Shown piece by piece: positions 17,680-25,888 of a stretch of DNA of 61,357 nucleotides. The position numbers and the translations under genes are program-made. Below the pieces are notes generated by a model, which was given only the letters and a program-made list of their open reading frames with translations, was not told where the DNA came from and searched no databases. The stretch's first letter is position 1. Each line of letters opens with the position of its first letter. Source of the DNA: Myxococcaceae bacterium (GTDB taxonomy: Bacteria; Myxococcota_A; Polyangia; Polyangiales; Ga0077539); the NCBI GenBank assembly GCA_004297725.1, contig SCUS01000119.1, forward strand, positions 1 to 61,357. The letters are read 5' to 3'.

Positions 17680-19186
17680 GCGGGAGGGTGAACGAGAAGA
17701 CGGTGCCGCGGCCGGGCTCGCTCTCGGCCGCGATCTGTCCCCCGTGCGCCAGGACGATGCCGCGGGCGATGTAGAGCCCGAGCCCGGCGCTGTGCCGCCC
17801 CGAGCGCTCGCCCTTCCAGAACCGGTCGAAGAGCTTCGGCAGGTGCTCGGGGGGGATGCCCGCGCCGGTGTCGGCCACCGTGAAGCGGGCGAGGTCGCCG
17901 ACGCGTTCGACCCCGAGGGAGATGGCCCCGCCGGCGGGGGTGAACTTCAGCGCGTTGCCCACCAGGTTGGAGAACACCTGCAGCACCCGGTCGCGGTCGG
18001 CCATCACCCGCAGCGGCGCGACCTCGTGGGCGGTCACCGTCACCTTGCCCGCCGCGGCCTCCAGCGTCGCCGCGTCGAGGGCCTCCTGCACCAGCTCGGC
18101 GGCGGGCGTCGCGCGGGGCGTCACGAGCACGGCGCCGGAGTCGAGCCGCGAGGCGTCGAGGAGGTCTTCGATGAGCCGCTCCATGCGCTTGCAGCTCCGG
18201 GAGATGCGGTTGATCACCTCGAGGTCGTCGGCGTAGCGCCCGCCCGGGGCGGTGATGCTACGGCGCAGCATCGCGGCGCCCATGGAGACCGTGCCCAGGG
18301 GGCTGCGCAGGTCGTGCGAGACCACCGCGAGCACCTCGTCGCGCGACTGCGAGGCCGCCGTCGCCGCGCGGAGCAGCGCGCCGTTCTCCAGCGCGACCAC
18401 CGCCATGCGCGCGAACTTCCCCAGCAGCGCCGAGCCCGCCAGCGCGTCGAGGAACACCCCTCCCTGCAGCACCATTCGCCCCACCCGCTGGCCCGAGGAG
18501 TCTCTCAACGCCTGCACGATGTCGTCGGGGGTCTCCGGCACGGGAGCCCCGGCCTCGACGGCGGTGGCCACCCGGGTGATGGCCGGCAGGTCGCCGCGCG
18601 CCTCGACCTCCACGGTCACCGCCCTCGCCTCGAAGAGCCGCAGGGCCTCGACCGCGATGGCCGCGACCATCTGCTCGACGCCGCCCGCCGCGTGGATGCG
18701 CTCGCTGCACTCCACCATCGCGTGCAGCCGCTCGGCGTGCTTCTGCAGCACCTCGCGGGCCTCGCGCTCGCGGCGACGCAGCTCGTGGGCGCGCAGCGCC
18801 TGCACCACGCTGCGCACCAGCTGGCCGTTGGCCACCTGGTTCTTCGGGAGGTAGTCCGCCGCGCCGCGCTTCATCAGCTCCGAGGCGAGCATCTCGTCTC
18901 CGTGACCCGTCAGCACGATGGCCGGCGCCGTCGACCCCAGAGAGCTCGCGAGCTCGATCACCTGCTGGCCGTCGCTGCCGGGGATGAGATAGTCGACGAT
19001 GAGGCAGTCGAAGGAGCCCTCGGTGAGCGCGGCGCGAGCGGCCTCCAGGTCGGCGGCCTCGGTGATCTCGATGGGGAGCGAGGACTGCTGCAGCGCGCGG
19101 CGCACGGCGAGCCGGTCGACGGCGTCGTCGTCGACCAGCAGGAAGCGCAGGGCTCGTTCGCCGCGGTGGGACTGGGGATCAGACAT
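17669..19186 (-). CDS. Hybrid sensor histidine kinase with N-terminal receiver
   Basis: A 505-residue soluble protein, start at ATG 19186 (MSDPQSHRGE). Residues 13-130 are a receiver with VDDDAVD, Asp in CLIVDYLIP, Thr in VLTGHG and Lys in YLPKN. Residues 150-260 look like a degenerate GAF-type sensor. Residues 280-345 form the dimerisation domain with phospho-His in VVSHDLRSPLG. Residues 390-500 form the ATPase domain: N box NLVGNALKFT, G1 DTGAGI and G2 GLGLYIARG. The receiver-first order suggests it is an intermediate relay element taking signal from another kinase. No membrane segment is present. It is convergent with the NtrC-like gene. Confidence 0.93.
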   Translation of the reverse strand: MSDPQSHRGERALRFLLVDDDAVDRLAVRRALQQSSLPIEITEAADLEAARAALTEGSFDCLIVDYLIPGSDGQQVIELASSLGSTAPAIVLTGHGDEMLASELMKRGAADYLPKNQVANGQLVRSVVQALRAHELRRREREAREVLQKHAERLHAMVECSERIHAAGGVEQMVAAIAVEALRLFEARAVTVEVEARGDLPAITRVATAVEAGAPVPETPDDIVQALRDSSGQRVGRMVLQGGVFLDALAGSALLGKFARMAVVALENGALLRAATAASQSRDEVLAVVSHDLRSPLGTVSMGAAMLRRSITAPGGRYADDLEVINRISRSCKRMERLIEDLLDASRLDSGAVLVTPRATPAAELVQEALDAATLEAAAGKVTVTAHEVAPLRVMADRDRVLQVFSNLVGNALKFTPAGGAISLGVERVGDLARFTVADTGAGIPPEHLPKLFDRFWKGERSGRHSAGLGLYIARGIVLAHGGQIAAESEPGRGTVFSFTLPLSP

Positions 19187-19299
19187 CACCCCATTGTCCC
19201 TCGGCATTTGCAGCTGGGCTGTCAAGATGTTGGGGCTGCGTGGGTGGCACGCCGCAGGGGCGCGTACGCGGGCGAGGCGGCGTGATACCCACTGGTGCC

Positions 19300-20301
19300 A
19301 TGTGGGCCGCGCGCGACATGTCGATCTGGTGGTGGGCCTTCGGGTACTTCGCGACCTACGTGCCCTACAGCGCGCTGACCAAGGCGCTCTCCGACGGCGC
19401 GATGCCGGGGATGTCGACGCGCGTCGATGGCTTCGTGCTGCTGCCCGCGACGGGCATCGCGTGCCTGGTCGGCTCGATGACCTTCCTGCTGGCGACCGGC
19501 TGGTGGCAGACGGCGAGCCGGGTGAAGGTGCTCGGGCAGAGCTTTCCGAGGCCGACGCGGTGGTCGGCGCTCTCGGGGCTCTGCGCCTCGGCCATCATGG
19601 TGACGACGACCCTCGCGTACACCTTCGAGGGCACGTCCATCGTGCTGATGATGCTGCTGATGCGCGGCATCGTGCTGGGGCTCGCGCCGGTGGTCGACCT
19701 CATCTCCCGCCGCCCGGTGAGGGCCCGGGCCTGGGTGGCGCTGGGCCTCAGCTTCGCCGCGCTCGTGGTGGCGTTTCGGGCGCGCGGGTCGCTCACCCTC
19801 TCGGCCCCCGCCCTCCTCTGCCTCGCGCTCTACGGGAGCGCGTACTTCGTGCGCCTCCGGGTGATGAGCCGCGCCGCGAAGACCGAGGACGGCGGCGACA
19901 ACCGACGCTTCTTCGTCGAGGAGCAGCTCGTGAGCGCGCCCGCGGTGCTCACCATCCTGTGCCTGTGGGCGCTCTCCGGCACCGGGCCGCAGGGCGTCTC
20001 GCTGCGCCAGGGCTTCGGGGACTTCCTCCTCGGCCCGATGGGGGCTGCGGCCTTCCTCGCGGGCCTCTGCTCTCAGGGCACCGGCATCTTCGGCTCGCTG
20101 GTGCTCCTCGACAAGCGGGAGAACACCTTCTGCATCCCGGTCAACCGCGCCTCGAGCGTGCTGGCGGGCGTCGCGGCCTCCGGGCTGCTCGCGGCGCTGC
20201 TGCCGAGGATGCGCCTGCCCGCGACGGGCGAGCTCTTCGGCGCGGCCCTGATGATCGGCGCGCTGGTGGTGCTCGCGCTCCCTTCGCGCTCCCGGGCGTG
20301 A
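19300..20301 (+). CDS. EamA/DMT-like ten-helix membrane protein
   Basis: From ATG 19300 the product has 333 residues and about ten hydrophobic helices in two halves, the layout of drug/metabolite transporters. The first half ends near LMMLLMRGIVLGLAPVVDLISRR, the typical helix 4-5 hinge, and the second half has VNRASSVLAGVAASGLL, where EamA repeats put their conserved helix. No substrate is evident. Upstream in-frame starts exist (for example at 19240) but add Arg/Gly-rich sequence not typical of the family. It faces a convergent Cys-rich lipoprotein gene. Confidence 0.76.
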   Translation: MWAARDMSIWWWAFGYFATYVPYSALTKALSDGAMPGMSTRVDGFVLLPATGIACLVGSMTFLLATGWWQTASRVKVLGQSFPRPTRWSALSGLCASAIMVTTTLAYTFEGTSIVLMMLLMRGIVLGLAPVVDLISRRPVRARAWVALGLSFAALVVAFRARGSLTLSAPALLCLALYGSAYFVRLRVMSRAAKTEDGGDNRRFFVEEQLVSAPAVLTILCLWALSGTGPQGVSLRQGFGDFLLGPMGAAAFLAGLCSQGTGIFGSLVLLDKRENTFCIPVNRASSVLAGVAASGLLAALLPRMRLPATGELFGAALMIGALVVLALPSRSRA

Positions 20302-20316
20302 CGCCGTCGAGTCGAG

Positions 20317-21027
20317 TCAGAGGCAGCGCCCGCTGACGCAGCCGGTGCCATCGGCGCAGACGACCCCGCACGCTCCGCAGTTGAGGTCGTCGACGGAGAC
20401 GTCGACGCAGCGGGTCGCGACGCAGCCCGCGTCCACGGGCGAGACCACCGGGCACGACTCCTGGAGCGTCGGGCAGCGCGACGTGCACACGCCCGCCACG
20501 CACCGATCGCTGGTGCCGCAGCAATGAGCCCCGCAGGCGCCGCAGTGCAGCGTGCTCACCCGAAGGTCGGCGCACTCGACCGGGCCCCCGACGGGACCGC
20601 AGGAAGCCAGCCCCGGCGCGCACACGCCGGAGTCGGTCGCACCGGAGTCCACCGCACCGGAGTCGGTCGCACCGGAGTCCACCGCACCGGAGTCGGTCGC
20701 GCCGGAGTCCACCGCACCGGAGTCGGTCGCCATGGCATCGACCACCACGGAGTCCACCGTGACCGGCACGTCGGCGGTGGGCGCTCCATGGTCCGTCGAG
20801 GCTCCAGCGTCTGATCCGTTGTCCGTGGGCGTCGCGGTGTCGGTCGCCGTCCCCCGATCGGTGAGGGCGCCGCGGTCGGTGCTCACCGGGCCGAGATCGT
20901 CCTCGCGGACGTCGAGCAGCGAGAGGGCCGCGTCGCCGATGTCGACGCCTGGACGCGCCGGGGCCTTGTCGGTGCACGAGACCGCCGCGACGACGAGCCA
21001 GATCGATCGGAGTGGGGCGCGCTTCAT
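20317..21027 (-). CDS. Cys-rich lipoprotein with tandem TDSG/VDSG tether
   Basis: From ATG 21027 (MKRAPLRS) 236 residues. The lipobox is VSC-type (AAVSC), followed by a long Asp/Thr/Ser-rich tether. That tether contains a perfect 10-residue tandem repeat, ATDSGAVDSG, three times, matching the 30-bp DNA repeat at 20631-20730. The C-terminal 110 residues carry two CGACG-type cysteine modules (HCGACGAHC, NCGACGVVC). It has the same design as the other Asp-linker lipoproteins in this window. It is probably surface-exposed; no enzymatic motif is seen. An ATG at 21087 would extend it, but the signal peptide then starts 20 residues too late. Confidence 0.82.
   Translation of the reverse strand: MKRAPLRSIWLVVAAVSCTDKAPARPGVDIGDAALSLLDVREDDLGPVSTDRGALTDRGTATDTATPTDNGSDAGASTDHGAPTADVPVTVDSVVVDAMATDSGAVDSGATDSGAVDSGATDSGAVDSGATDSGVCAPGLASCGPVGGPVECADLRVSTLHCGACGAHCCGTSDRCVAGVCTSRCPTLQESCPVVSPVDAGCVATRCVDVSVDDLNCGACGVVCADGTGCVSGRCL
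20631..20730. repeat. 30-bp direct tandem repeat, 3.3 copies
   Basis: A unit beginning agtcggtcgcaccgg starts at 20631, 20661 and 20691, with a partial copy at 20721-20730. Copies differ by one base (a/g at 20701). It lies in frame inside the lipoprotein gene and encodes the Asp-rich tether, so copy-number change would lengthen or shorten the tether without a frameshift. Confidence 0.9.
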
Positions 21028-21070
21028 GATCGGGAGTTCATCCTGTCTGGAGGGTCGAGCGCTACGGTCT

Positions 21071-22543
21071 TCAGCGAGCGAGCGCATACACCGGCGCCCC
21101 GCCGAGCAGCACGCCCGCGGCGCCCCGCCCGATGTCGTGGCCCATCATGTCCACGAGCTCCGTCGCCTCGGCGGGCGGCGTCCAGCGCCACGGCTCCGCG
21201 GCGTCGTCCGCGCGCCAGGCGGCCCAGGCGCGGCGTCCGCTCGCGTCGCGGAGCGCGAGCACATGCACGTCTCCGGGCGCCCCGGCGACGGGCTCGCGAG
21301 AGGTCACATGGAAGGCGCCGAGGGAGGCGAAGAGGGCTCGGAGCGTGTCGGCGGAGCGCTTGGGTGCGGGGTCGACCTCGTCGGCGGTGTCGGGGTCGTA
21401 GCGGTAGATGCCGAAGAGGTCCTCGGGGACGAGCTCGCCCCGGCCGTTGCCGTCGCCGAGCTCGTAGAGCCACACGCCGTCGACGCCCGCGAGCGCCGAG
21501 AGAAGCACCGCGCGAACGAGGTAGCGCGCCTGCCTCTCCTCCGTGACCTCCGCGGTGACGGGCCAGCCGGTCTCGGTGATCCAGATCGGGCGGGCGAGGT
21601 CGTAGCCGCTGGCCTCCAGCATGGCGGCCATCTCCTCGACCTTGTGGACGTGCGAGACCTCGCCGTTGCCCTCGGCCTCGGGCGAGACCCTCGGGGGGTA
21701 GAGCGTGTAGGCGTGCATCGCGAAGGCGCCGAGCGAGGGCGCGAGCGAGGGCGTCGCCTCGAAGGCGCGGCGGGTGAACTCCACCCCCCCGGTGATGAGC
21801 TGCGGGAGGAAGACGGTTCCGCCGAAGGCGACGCGGGCCATCGGGTCGGCGGCGACGGCGGACTCCCGGGCGAGCGACACCAGGCGGCCGAAGGCGGGAG
21901 GGTCGCCGCGCACCGTCGGGAGCCAGAAGCGGAAGCCGGCGTTGGGTTCGTTCCAGACCTCCCAGTCGCGGACCCGGTCGTGGTAGCGGGCCACCGCGGC
22001 GGCGGCGTAGCGGGCGAAGGTGCGAGGGTCGTCCGGGGCGTGGTAGTCCGTGGCGCCCGGCGCGGCGGAGGCCCAGCGGTTGCCGTAGGCCAGCACCGCG
22101 AGCACGTCGACGCCGGCGGCGCGGCACTCGTCGAGCAGGGCGTCGTAGGCGCCCCAGGAGAAGGTCCCGGCGGTGGGCTCGACGTCGCGCCAGAAGATCT
22201 CCCGGCGCACCCGGTGGAGCCCCAGAGAGCGCAGCGTGCGGAGGGCCCACGCGCGGCGGCCGCGGGCCGAGGGGGAGGCGCCGACGGGGAGGTCGCGGCC
22301 CGGCAGGGAGAAGCCGACCAGGTCGGAGAGGGCGCGCGCCGAGGGAGGGAGGGAGCGCCGCGGAGGCAGCACCGGAGGGACATCGTCCATGGCGATGTCG
22401 GGAGAGGGGATATCGCCCATGGAGATATCGGGAGAGGCGATGTCGGAAGAGGCGTCGACGAGGGGGACGTCCGAAGGGCCGGGCGAGGGCGAGCTGCACC
22501 CGAGGAGGAGGAGGGCGGCCGCGGCGAGGGAGGGGCGGATCAC
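21071..22543 (-). CDS. Lipoprotein glycoside hydrolase, clan GH-A (GH39/GH5-like)
   Basis: A 490-residue lipoprotein (lipobox LLLGC, Cys16). Residues 24-58 are the Asp-rich tether (DISMGDIPSPDIAMDDV). Residues 75-400 form a TIM-barrel hydrolase: an early RREIFWRDVEP strand typical of GH-A entry loops, the acid/base Glu199 in EVWNEPN, and the nucleophile Glu324 in WITETGWP. Both catalytic carboxylates are present, so it should be a retaining glycosidase acting on an external or cell-wall glycan; the sugar cannot be told. The C-terminal about 80 residues are probably a small beta domain (AAWRADDAAEPWRW). The start overlaps no other gene; the next gene on the plus strand begins about 95 bp away. 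Confidence 0.87.
   Translation of the reverse strand: MIRPSLAAAALLLLGCSSPSPGPSDVPLVDASSDIASPDISMGDIPSPDIAMDDVPPVLPPRRSLPPSARALSDLVGFSLPGRDLPVGASPSARGRRAWALRTLRSLGLHRVRREIFWRDVEPTAGTFSWGAYDALLDECRAAGVDVLAVLAYGNRWASAAPGATDYHAPDDPRTFARYAAAAVARYHDRVRDWEVWNEPNAGFRFWLPTVRGDPPAFGRLVSLARESAVAADPMARVAFGGTVFLPQLITGGVEFTRRAFEATPSLAPSLGAFAMHAYTLYPPRVSPEAEGNGEVSHVHKVEEMAAMLEASGYDLARPIWITETGWPVTAEVTEERQARYLVRAVLLSALAGVDGVWLYELGDGNGRGELVPEDLFGIYRYDPDTADEVDPAPKRSADTLRALFASLGAFHVTSREPVAGAPGDVHVLALRDASGRRAWAAWRADDAAEPWRWTPPAEATELVDMMGHDIGRGAAGVLLGGAPVYALAR
22388..22447. repeat. 30-bp imperfect direct repeat, 2 copies
   Basis: Units start at catgg 22388 and 22418 with a few differences. They encode the DISMGDIPSP / DIAMDDVPPV tether of the glycoside hydrolase lipoprotein. 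It is independent in sequence from the 30-bp repeat at 20631, yet serves the same structural role. Confidence 0.7.
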
Positions 22544-22637
22544 GGCGAGAGGTTATACGCGACGACGGGCGGCGGGACGCGCGGTGTCCCTCCGCTCCCT
22601 GGAACGACCGCACCCCCGGGCGTAGCATCGCCGATCG

Positions 22638-23525
22638 ATGGATCCCAAGACGCCCAACAACAACGGCTGGACCGCGCCGGGCCACGGCACCGGTCCCTTC
22701 GGTGAGCCCCTCGACGATCCGCGGCCCCGCGTCGACGAGCGCCTCGTCGAGCCCGAGACGGCCTACGAGGTCGTGCGCGGAGAGCGCGTCCAGGCGTCGC
22801 CCTCGAACCCCGACCACGCCGATCCGCACATGCAGCTCGACGCCGTGGTGTTCACCCACCTCCGACCCGGCTGGCGCGGAGCGACGGACATGCTCACCCG
22901 CACCGACGAGCGCTCGGACTTCGCCACCGACGCGAGCGTCCGGCGCGAGGGCATCGACCCGACGACGGGCGCCCGCTACCTGGAGGAGGTCGCCTTCGAG
23001 GTCGTCAACACGCAGCGCGCCGGTGACCTCACGGCGAAGGCCCAGGACCTCACCGCGCGCGGCGTGCGCCGCGTCTTCGGCCTGTGGCCTCGGCAGAAGC
23101 GCATCTGCGAGTGGCGCGGCGGCGTGTGGCAGGTGCTCCCCCTGGCGAGCGTCATCGACGACGAGTGCTTCGCGCGACCGATCCCGGTGCAGGCGCTGCT
23201 CGATGCGTCCGCGGCCGATGACGCGCTCGCCGACGCGCTGCTGGCGCGGGGCAACTCGCGGCTCGCGGCGGTCGTCGCCTCCGCCGCCCACCAGGGCGAG
23301 GCGCGCGGCGAGGTCCGCGGCGAGGCCCGCGGAGAGGCCCGTGGAGAGGCCCAGGGGAAGGCCGCCGCGCTGCTGGCGGTCCTCCAGGCTCGCGGCCTCG
23401 ACGTCGACGAGGACGTCCGCCAGCGCATCACCTCCTGCGCCGACTCGGCCCTGCTCTCGGTGTGGATCACCCGGGCCGTCACCGCGACCGCGCTCGCCGA
23501 CATCCTCGACGCGTCGGCCCCGTAG
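22638..23525 (+). CDS. Uma2-like (DUF820) PD-(D/E)xK nuclease-fold protein with GEAR-repeat tail
   Basis: A 295-residue protein. Residues 40-150 match the Uma2/DUF820 restriction-endonuclease-like fold: ETAYEVVRGERV at the start, Asp98, then FEVVN with Glu121 and Lys134 in DLTAKAQ, giving a D-x22-E-x12-K set, and the RGVRRVFGLW strand. Residues 219-240 repeat the tetrapeptide GEAR/GEVR/GEAQ, and residues 241-290 form a helical tail (LLAVLQARGLDVDEDVRQRI, then an ADSALLSVW motif) that I also know from Rpn-type nuclease-fold proteins of this group. These families are often many-copy in myxobacteria and cyanobacteria; whether they cut DNA in the cell is not settled. Start at ATG 22638. Confidence 0.8.
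   Translation: MDPKTPNNNGWTAPGHGTGPFGEPLDDPRPRVDERLVEPETAYEVVRGERVQASPSNPDHADPHMQLDAVVFTHLRPGWRGATDMLTRTDERSDFATDASVRREGIDPTTGARYLEEVAFEVVNTQRAGDLTAKAQDLTARGVRRVFGLWPRQKRICEWRGGVWQVLPLASVIDDECFARPIPVQALLDASAADDALADALLARGNSRLAAVVASAAHQGEARGEVRGEARGEARGEAQGKAAALLAVLQARGLDVDEDVRQRITSCADSALLSVWITRAVTATALADILDASAP
23295..23360. repeat. 12-bp degenerate tandem repeat encoding GEAR
   Basis: About five imperfect copies of a gg(c/a)gag(g)cccgc-type unit inside the Uma2-like gene, encoding the GEAR GEVR GEAR GEAR GEAQ run. Most copies differ at third codon positions, so the repeat is partly preserved by selection on the protein rather than being freshly expanded. Confidence 0.75.
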
Positions 23526-23583
23526 CATCGCTCTCCCCCCCACTCGGTAGAGCCCGCGCCTGGGGACGTGGTATCGCCCAGCC

Positions 23584-24954
23584 ATGTCCCTCGAGTGCGC
23601 CCACTGTGGAACCCGCTGCCCCGAAGGCTCCCCGCGCTGCCCGAAGTGCCTCCGCGCCACGCACCTGATGCCCGTCGTCGACGCCCCCGCGCCGAAGCCC
23701 CATCGCACCCGGGTGGTGCTGGCGGTCGTCGGGCTGCTGCTCGTCCTGGGAGGCGGCGGCGCGTGGCACACGCTGCGCTCGCGGAGGGCGCTCGATCAGG
23801 TCAGGCCGATTCCGACGGAGGTTCCGCCGCAGGCCAACGATCCGCTGGCGGCCGGGGCGGAGCTTCAGGAGGTGGTGGCCCGGGTGCGCGCCGAGCGAGA
23901 CCCGGTGGCCAGGGCGCGCCGCGCCGCGGAGCTGGTGCACCAGCGCCGGCAGGCGGCGGTGGTGGGGGAGGGCGAGGGCGCCCCGGCCCCGCGCTCGCCA
24001 GAGCTGGTGTGGCGGGTGCTGCCGTCGGCGCGGGAGAGGGTGAGCTCGCTCGACCTCGCGCGGCTGGTGGCGACGCTGCTGCGCTCCGCGGGCGACCCCG
24101 GGGTGACCGTGGCCGAGCGCACCGCGCCGGCGCGCAGCGACGAGCCCGTCGACCCCACGGGGATGCTCGGGAGCTTCGTGGTGCGCGCGGGCGACCACGT
24201 GGTGGAGGTCGCCGACGGCACCCTCACCGCGCAGGCGAGCGTCGCGCACCAGAGCCTCGACAACGCCGCGCTCGCGGGCGCCATCGCCGCGCAGTCGGCC
24301 CTCGAGCTGGCCACCAACGGGGGCCCTCGGGACCGGGCGCTCCAGTACGCGAGCTCCGCGGTGGACGCCTGGGGCGCCTCGCCGACGCCGCTCCTCGCGA
24401 GGGCACGGGTGTGGATCGAGGTCGGCGGCTCGAGCGGGCTCGACCTCGCGGACAGCGACCTGAGGGCCGCCATCGCGCTGCGCGACGACCCCGCGGCGCA
24501 CCTCGCCCGCGCCCGGGTGCTTCTGGCGATGGATCGACTCGCGGAGGCCGCGACGGAGTCGTTGCGCGCCGCGAGGATGGCGCCCGCGTGGGGCACCGCC
24601 GGCCTCGCGATGATCGCGCTGCGCCCGGTGCTGGAGCGCCTCGACGCCTCGGCCCCCGAGGGCTGCGACGGCCTGCGCCGGGGCCGCGCCCCGTGGACCG
24701 ACGACGCCTACGCGCTCTGCGCGCCGGATGTTCCGGAGGAGGCCCGCCGCGCCTCGGCGACGCGCCTGCTCGCGGGGAGCGACGACCCGCTGCGGGCGGC
24801 CTACGCCGTGCGCACCCTCGGCGCCGACGCCGCGCGCTCGCTGCATGACCGGCTGCGGAGCGGCCCGCAGCGGGAGGCCGCGCGGTGGCTGATGCTGATG
24901 GGCCGAGGGGAGCTCGCGGCGCTGGTGCTGGGCGACGTCGACGGCGGGCGCTGA
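23584..24954 (+). CDS. Zinc-ribbon, single-TM, helical-repeat protein
   Basis: A 456-residue protein. The N-terminus is a four-cysteine zinc ribbon (CAHC at 5-8, CPKC at 19-22). A single transmembrane helix follows at about 44-62 (VVLAVVGLLLVLGGGGAW). The remaining part is extracytoplasmic or periplasmic and rich in Ala/Leu/Arg helices. Residues 225-350 look TPR-like (AIAAQSALELATNGG; LARARVLLAMDRLAEAATES). I know no family for the whole protein; zinc ribbon plus membrane anchor plus helical repeat is a recurring myxobacterial design. The gene is followed closely by a lipoprotein gene (9-bp gap), probably co-transcribed. Confidence 0.75.
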   Translation: MSLECAHCGTRCPEGSPRCPKCLRATHLMPVVDAPAPKPHRTRVVLAVVGLLLVLGGGGAWHTLRSRRALDQVRPIPTEVPPQANDPLAAGAELQEVVARVRAERDPVARARRAAELVHQRRQAAVVGEGEGAPAPRSPELVWRVLPSARERVSSLDLARLVATLLRSAGDPGVTVAERTAPARSDEPVDPTGMLGSFVVRAGDHVVEVADGTLTAQASVAHQSLDNAALAGAIAAQSALELATNGGPRDRALQYASSAVDAWGASPTPLLARARVWIEVGGSSGLDLADSDLRAAIALRDDPAAHLARARVLLAMDRLAEAATESLRAARMAPAWGTAGLAMIALRPVLERLDASAPEGCDGLRRGRAPWTDDAYALCAPDVPEEARRASATRLLAGSDDPLRAAYAVRTLGADAARSLHDRLRSGPQREAARWLMLMGRGELAALVLGDVDGGR

Positions 24955-24962
24955 GGTCGCTC

Positions 24963-25355
24963 GTGCGGGGCGCGTGGGTGCTGCTGCTGGGCCTCGCGGG
25001 GTGCGAGCCGGGGGCTCCGAGGGACGAGGGTCCGAGGAGCCCGAGGGAGGCCATGGCCCAGTGGGCGCGCTGCGCCTTCGACGGCGTGGGCGAGGGCCCC
25101 ACCGCGGCGCAGCTCGAGGGCGCGATGCGCGTGGCGCTGCGGCGGGACCGGGCGCGCTGGGTCGTGCGGGCGGGGCGCTGCGAGGACGCGCTGACGGTGC
25201 GCTCGGAGACCCCGGCGTGCCTGCGGGGGCTGCGGTCGCGCTGGTCGCAGATGCTCCCGGTGGCGCAGCGAGGGGTCGACGACGCCATCGAGACGGACGT
25301 GGCGGTGCGGCGCGTGGGAGAGGCGTGGATCGCGGCGCAGCGGGAGTGCCCGTAG
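24963..25355 (+). CDS. Small lipoprotein, function unknown
   Basis: From GTG 24963 a 130-residue product with a classical lipoprotein signal (AWVLLLGLAGC). The mature part is helical and charged with four more cysteines (WARCAFDG, RCEDAL, PACLRG, REC at the end), which may form two disulphides. I recognise no family. It lies 9 bp after the zinc-ribbon/TPR gene and is probably in the same operon. The start could also be a few codons upstream. It converges on the cupredoxin gene with a 16-bp gap. Confidence 0.68.
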   Translation: MRGAWVLLLGLAGCEPGAPRDEGPRSPREAMAQWARCAFDGVGEGPTAAQLEGAMRVALRRDRARWVVRAGRCEDALTVRSETPACLRGLRSRWSQMLPVAQRGVDDAIETDVAVRRVGEAWIAAQRECP

Positions 25356-25371
25356 CGCGGGCGCAGAGCCC

Positions 25372-25830
25372 TCAGCGGACGACGACCACGCCGGTCATGC
25401 CGAGGAAGGCGTGCATCCCGCAGACGTAGGGGTAGGTGCCGGGGCGGGGGAAGTTCACCGTGACGGAGGTCCCGGTCATGGTGGTGGGGATGGGGTTGCC
25501 CGCGGCGCCGCCGTTGGTGTCGCCCGGAACACCCCGGGTGAGCGGGTGCGAGGCGAAGGCGCCCACCCAGGTGACGTCCTGCCCGGCGGCGATGCTCAGG
25601 CACTTCGGGGCGAAGGAGAAGCCCCCGCTGCCGTTCTCTCCGCCGAAGCCCACGGTGCGGCTGGCGCCGGCCGCGCTCCGGTCGACGAACATCTCCGGGG
25701 TGCAGCCGTTGAGGCTCGCGCCCGCCGCGCCTCCGTCGCCGTGGACGAGCGGTGTCTGCACCGGGGTGAAGTCACCGCAGCCGATCCAGAGGGGGAGGCT
25801 CGCGACGACGAGGCAGCGGGAGGGCTTCAT
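25372..25830 (-). CDS. Cupredoxin (plastocyanin/azurin-like) lipoprotein
   Basis: A 152-residue blue copper protein. Lipoprotein signal with LWIGC (Cys18). A beta-sandwich cupredoxin domain occupies residues 55-152: the type-1 copper ligands are His95 (ASHPL), Cys137 and His140 (YVCGMH) and Met145. GTYPYVCGMHAFLGM is the standard Cys-x2-His-x4-Met loop. It would shuttle electrons at the outer face of the membrane, with an unknown partner. The start is at ATG 25830; the upstream ATG at 25872 gives a non-signal-like prefix. Confidence 0.9.
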   Translation of the reverse strand: MKPSRCLVVASLPLWIGCGDFTPVQTPLVHGDGGAAGASLNGCTPEMFVDRSAAGASRTVGFGGENGSGGFSFAPKCLSIAAGQDVTWVGAFASHPLTRGVPGDTNGGAAGNPIPTTMTGTSVTVNFPRPGTYPYVCGMHAFLGMTGVVVVR

Positions 25831-25888
25831 GGGGGCCGCGCGATGATTCGCCCGATCGACCGCGGCTGGCAATCTCCCGGCGCAGGGC

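Noticed and set aside
20631..20730. Repeated 30-bp array that could look like a CRISPR
   Set aside because: Units are contiguous with no spacers and lie in frame in a gene encoding a simple tether.
21024..23771. Very long antisense open frame (over 900 codons) across the glycosidase and Uma2-like genes
   Set aside because: High GC makes long antisense frames common. This one has Arg/Pro/Gly-biased translation and overlaps two well-supported genes in other frames.
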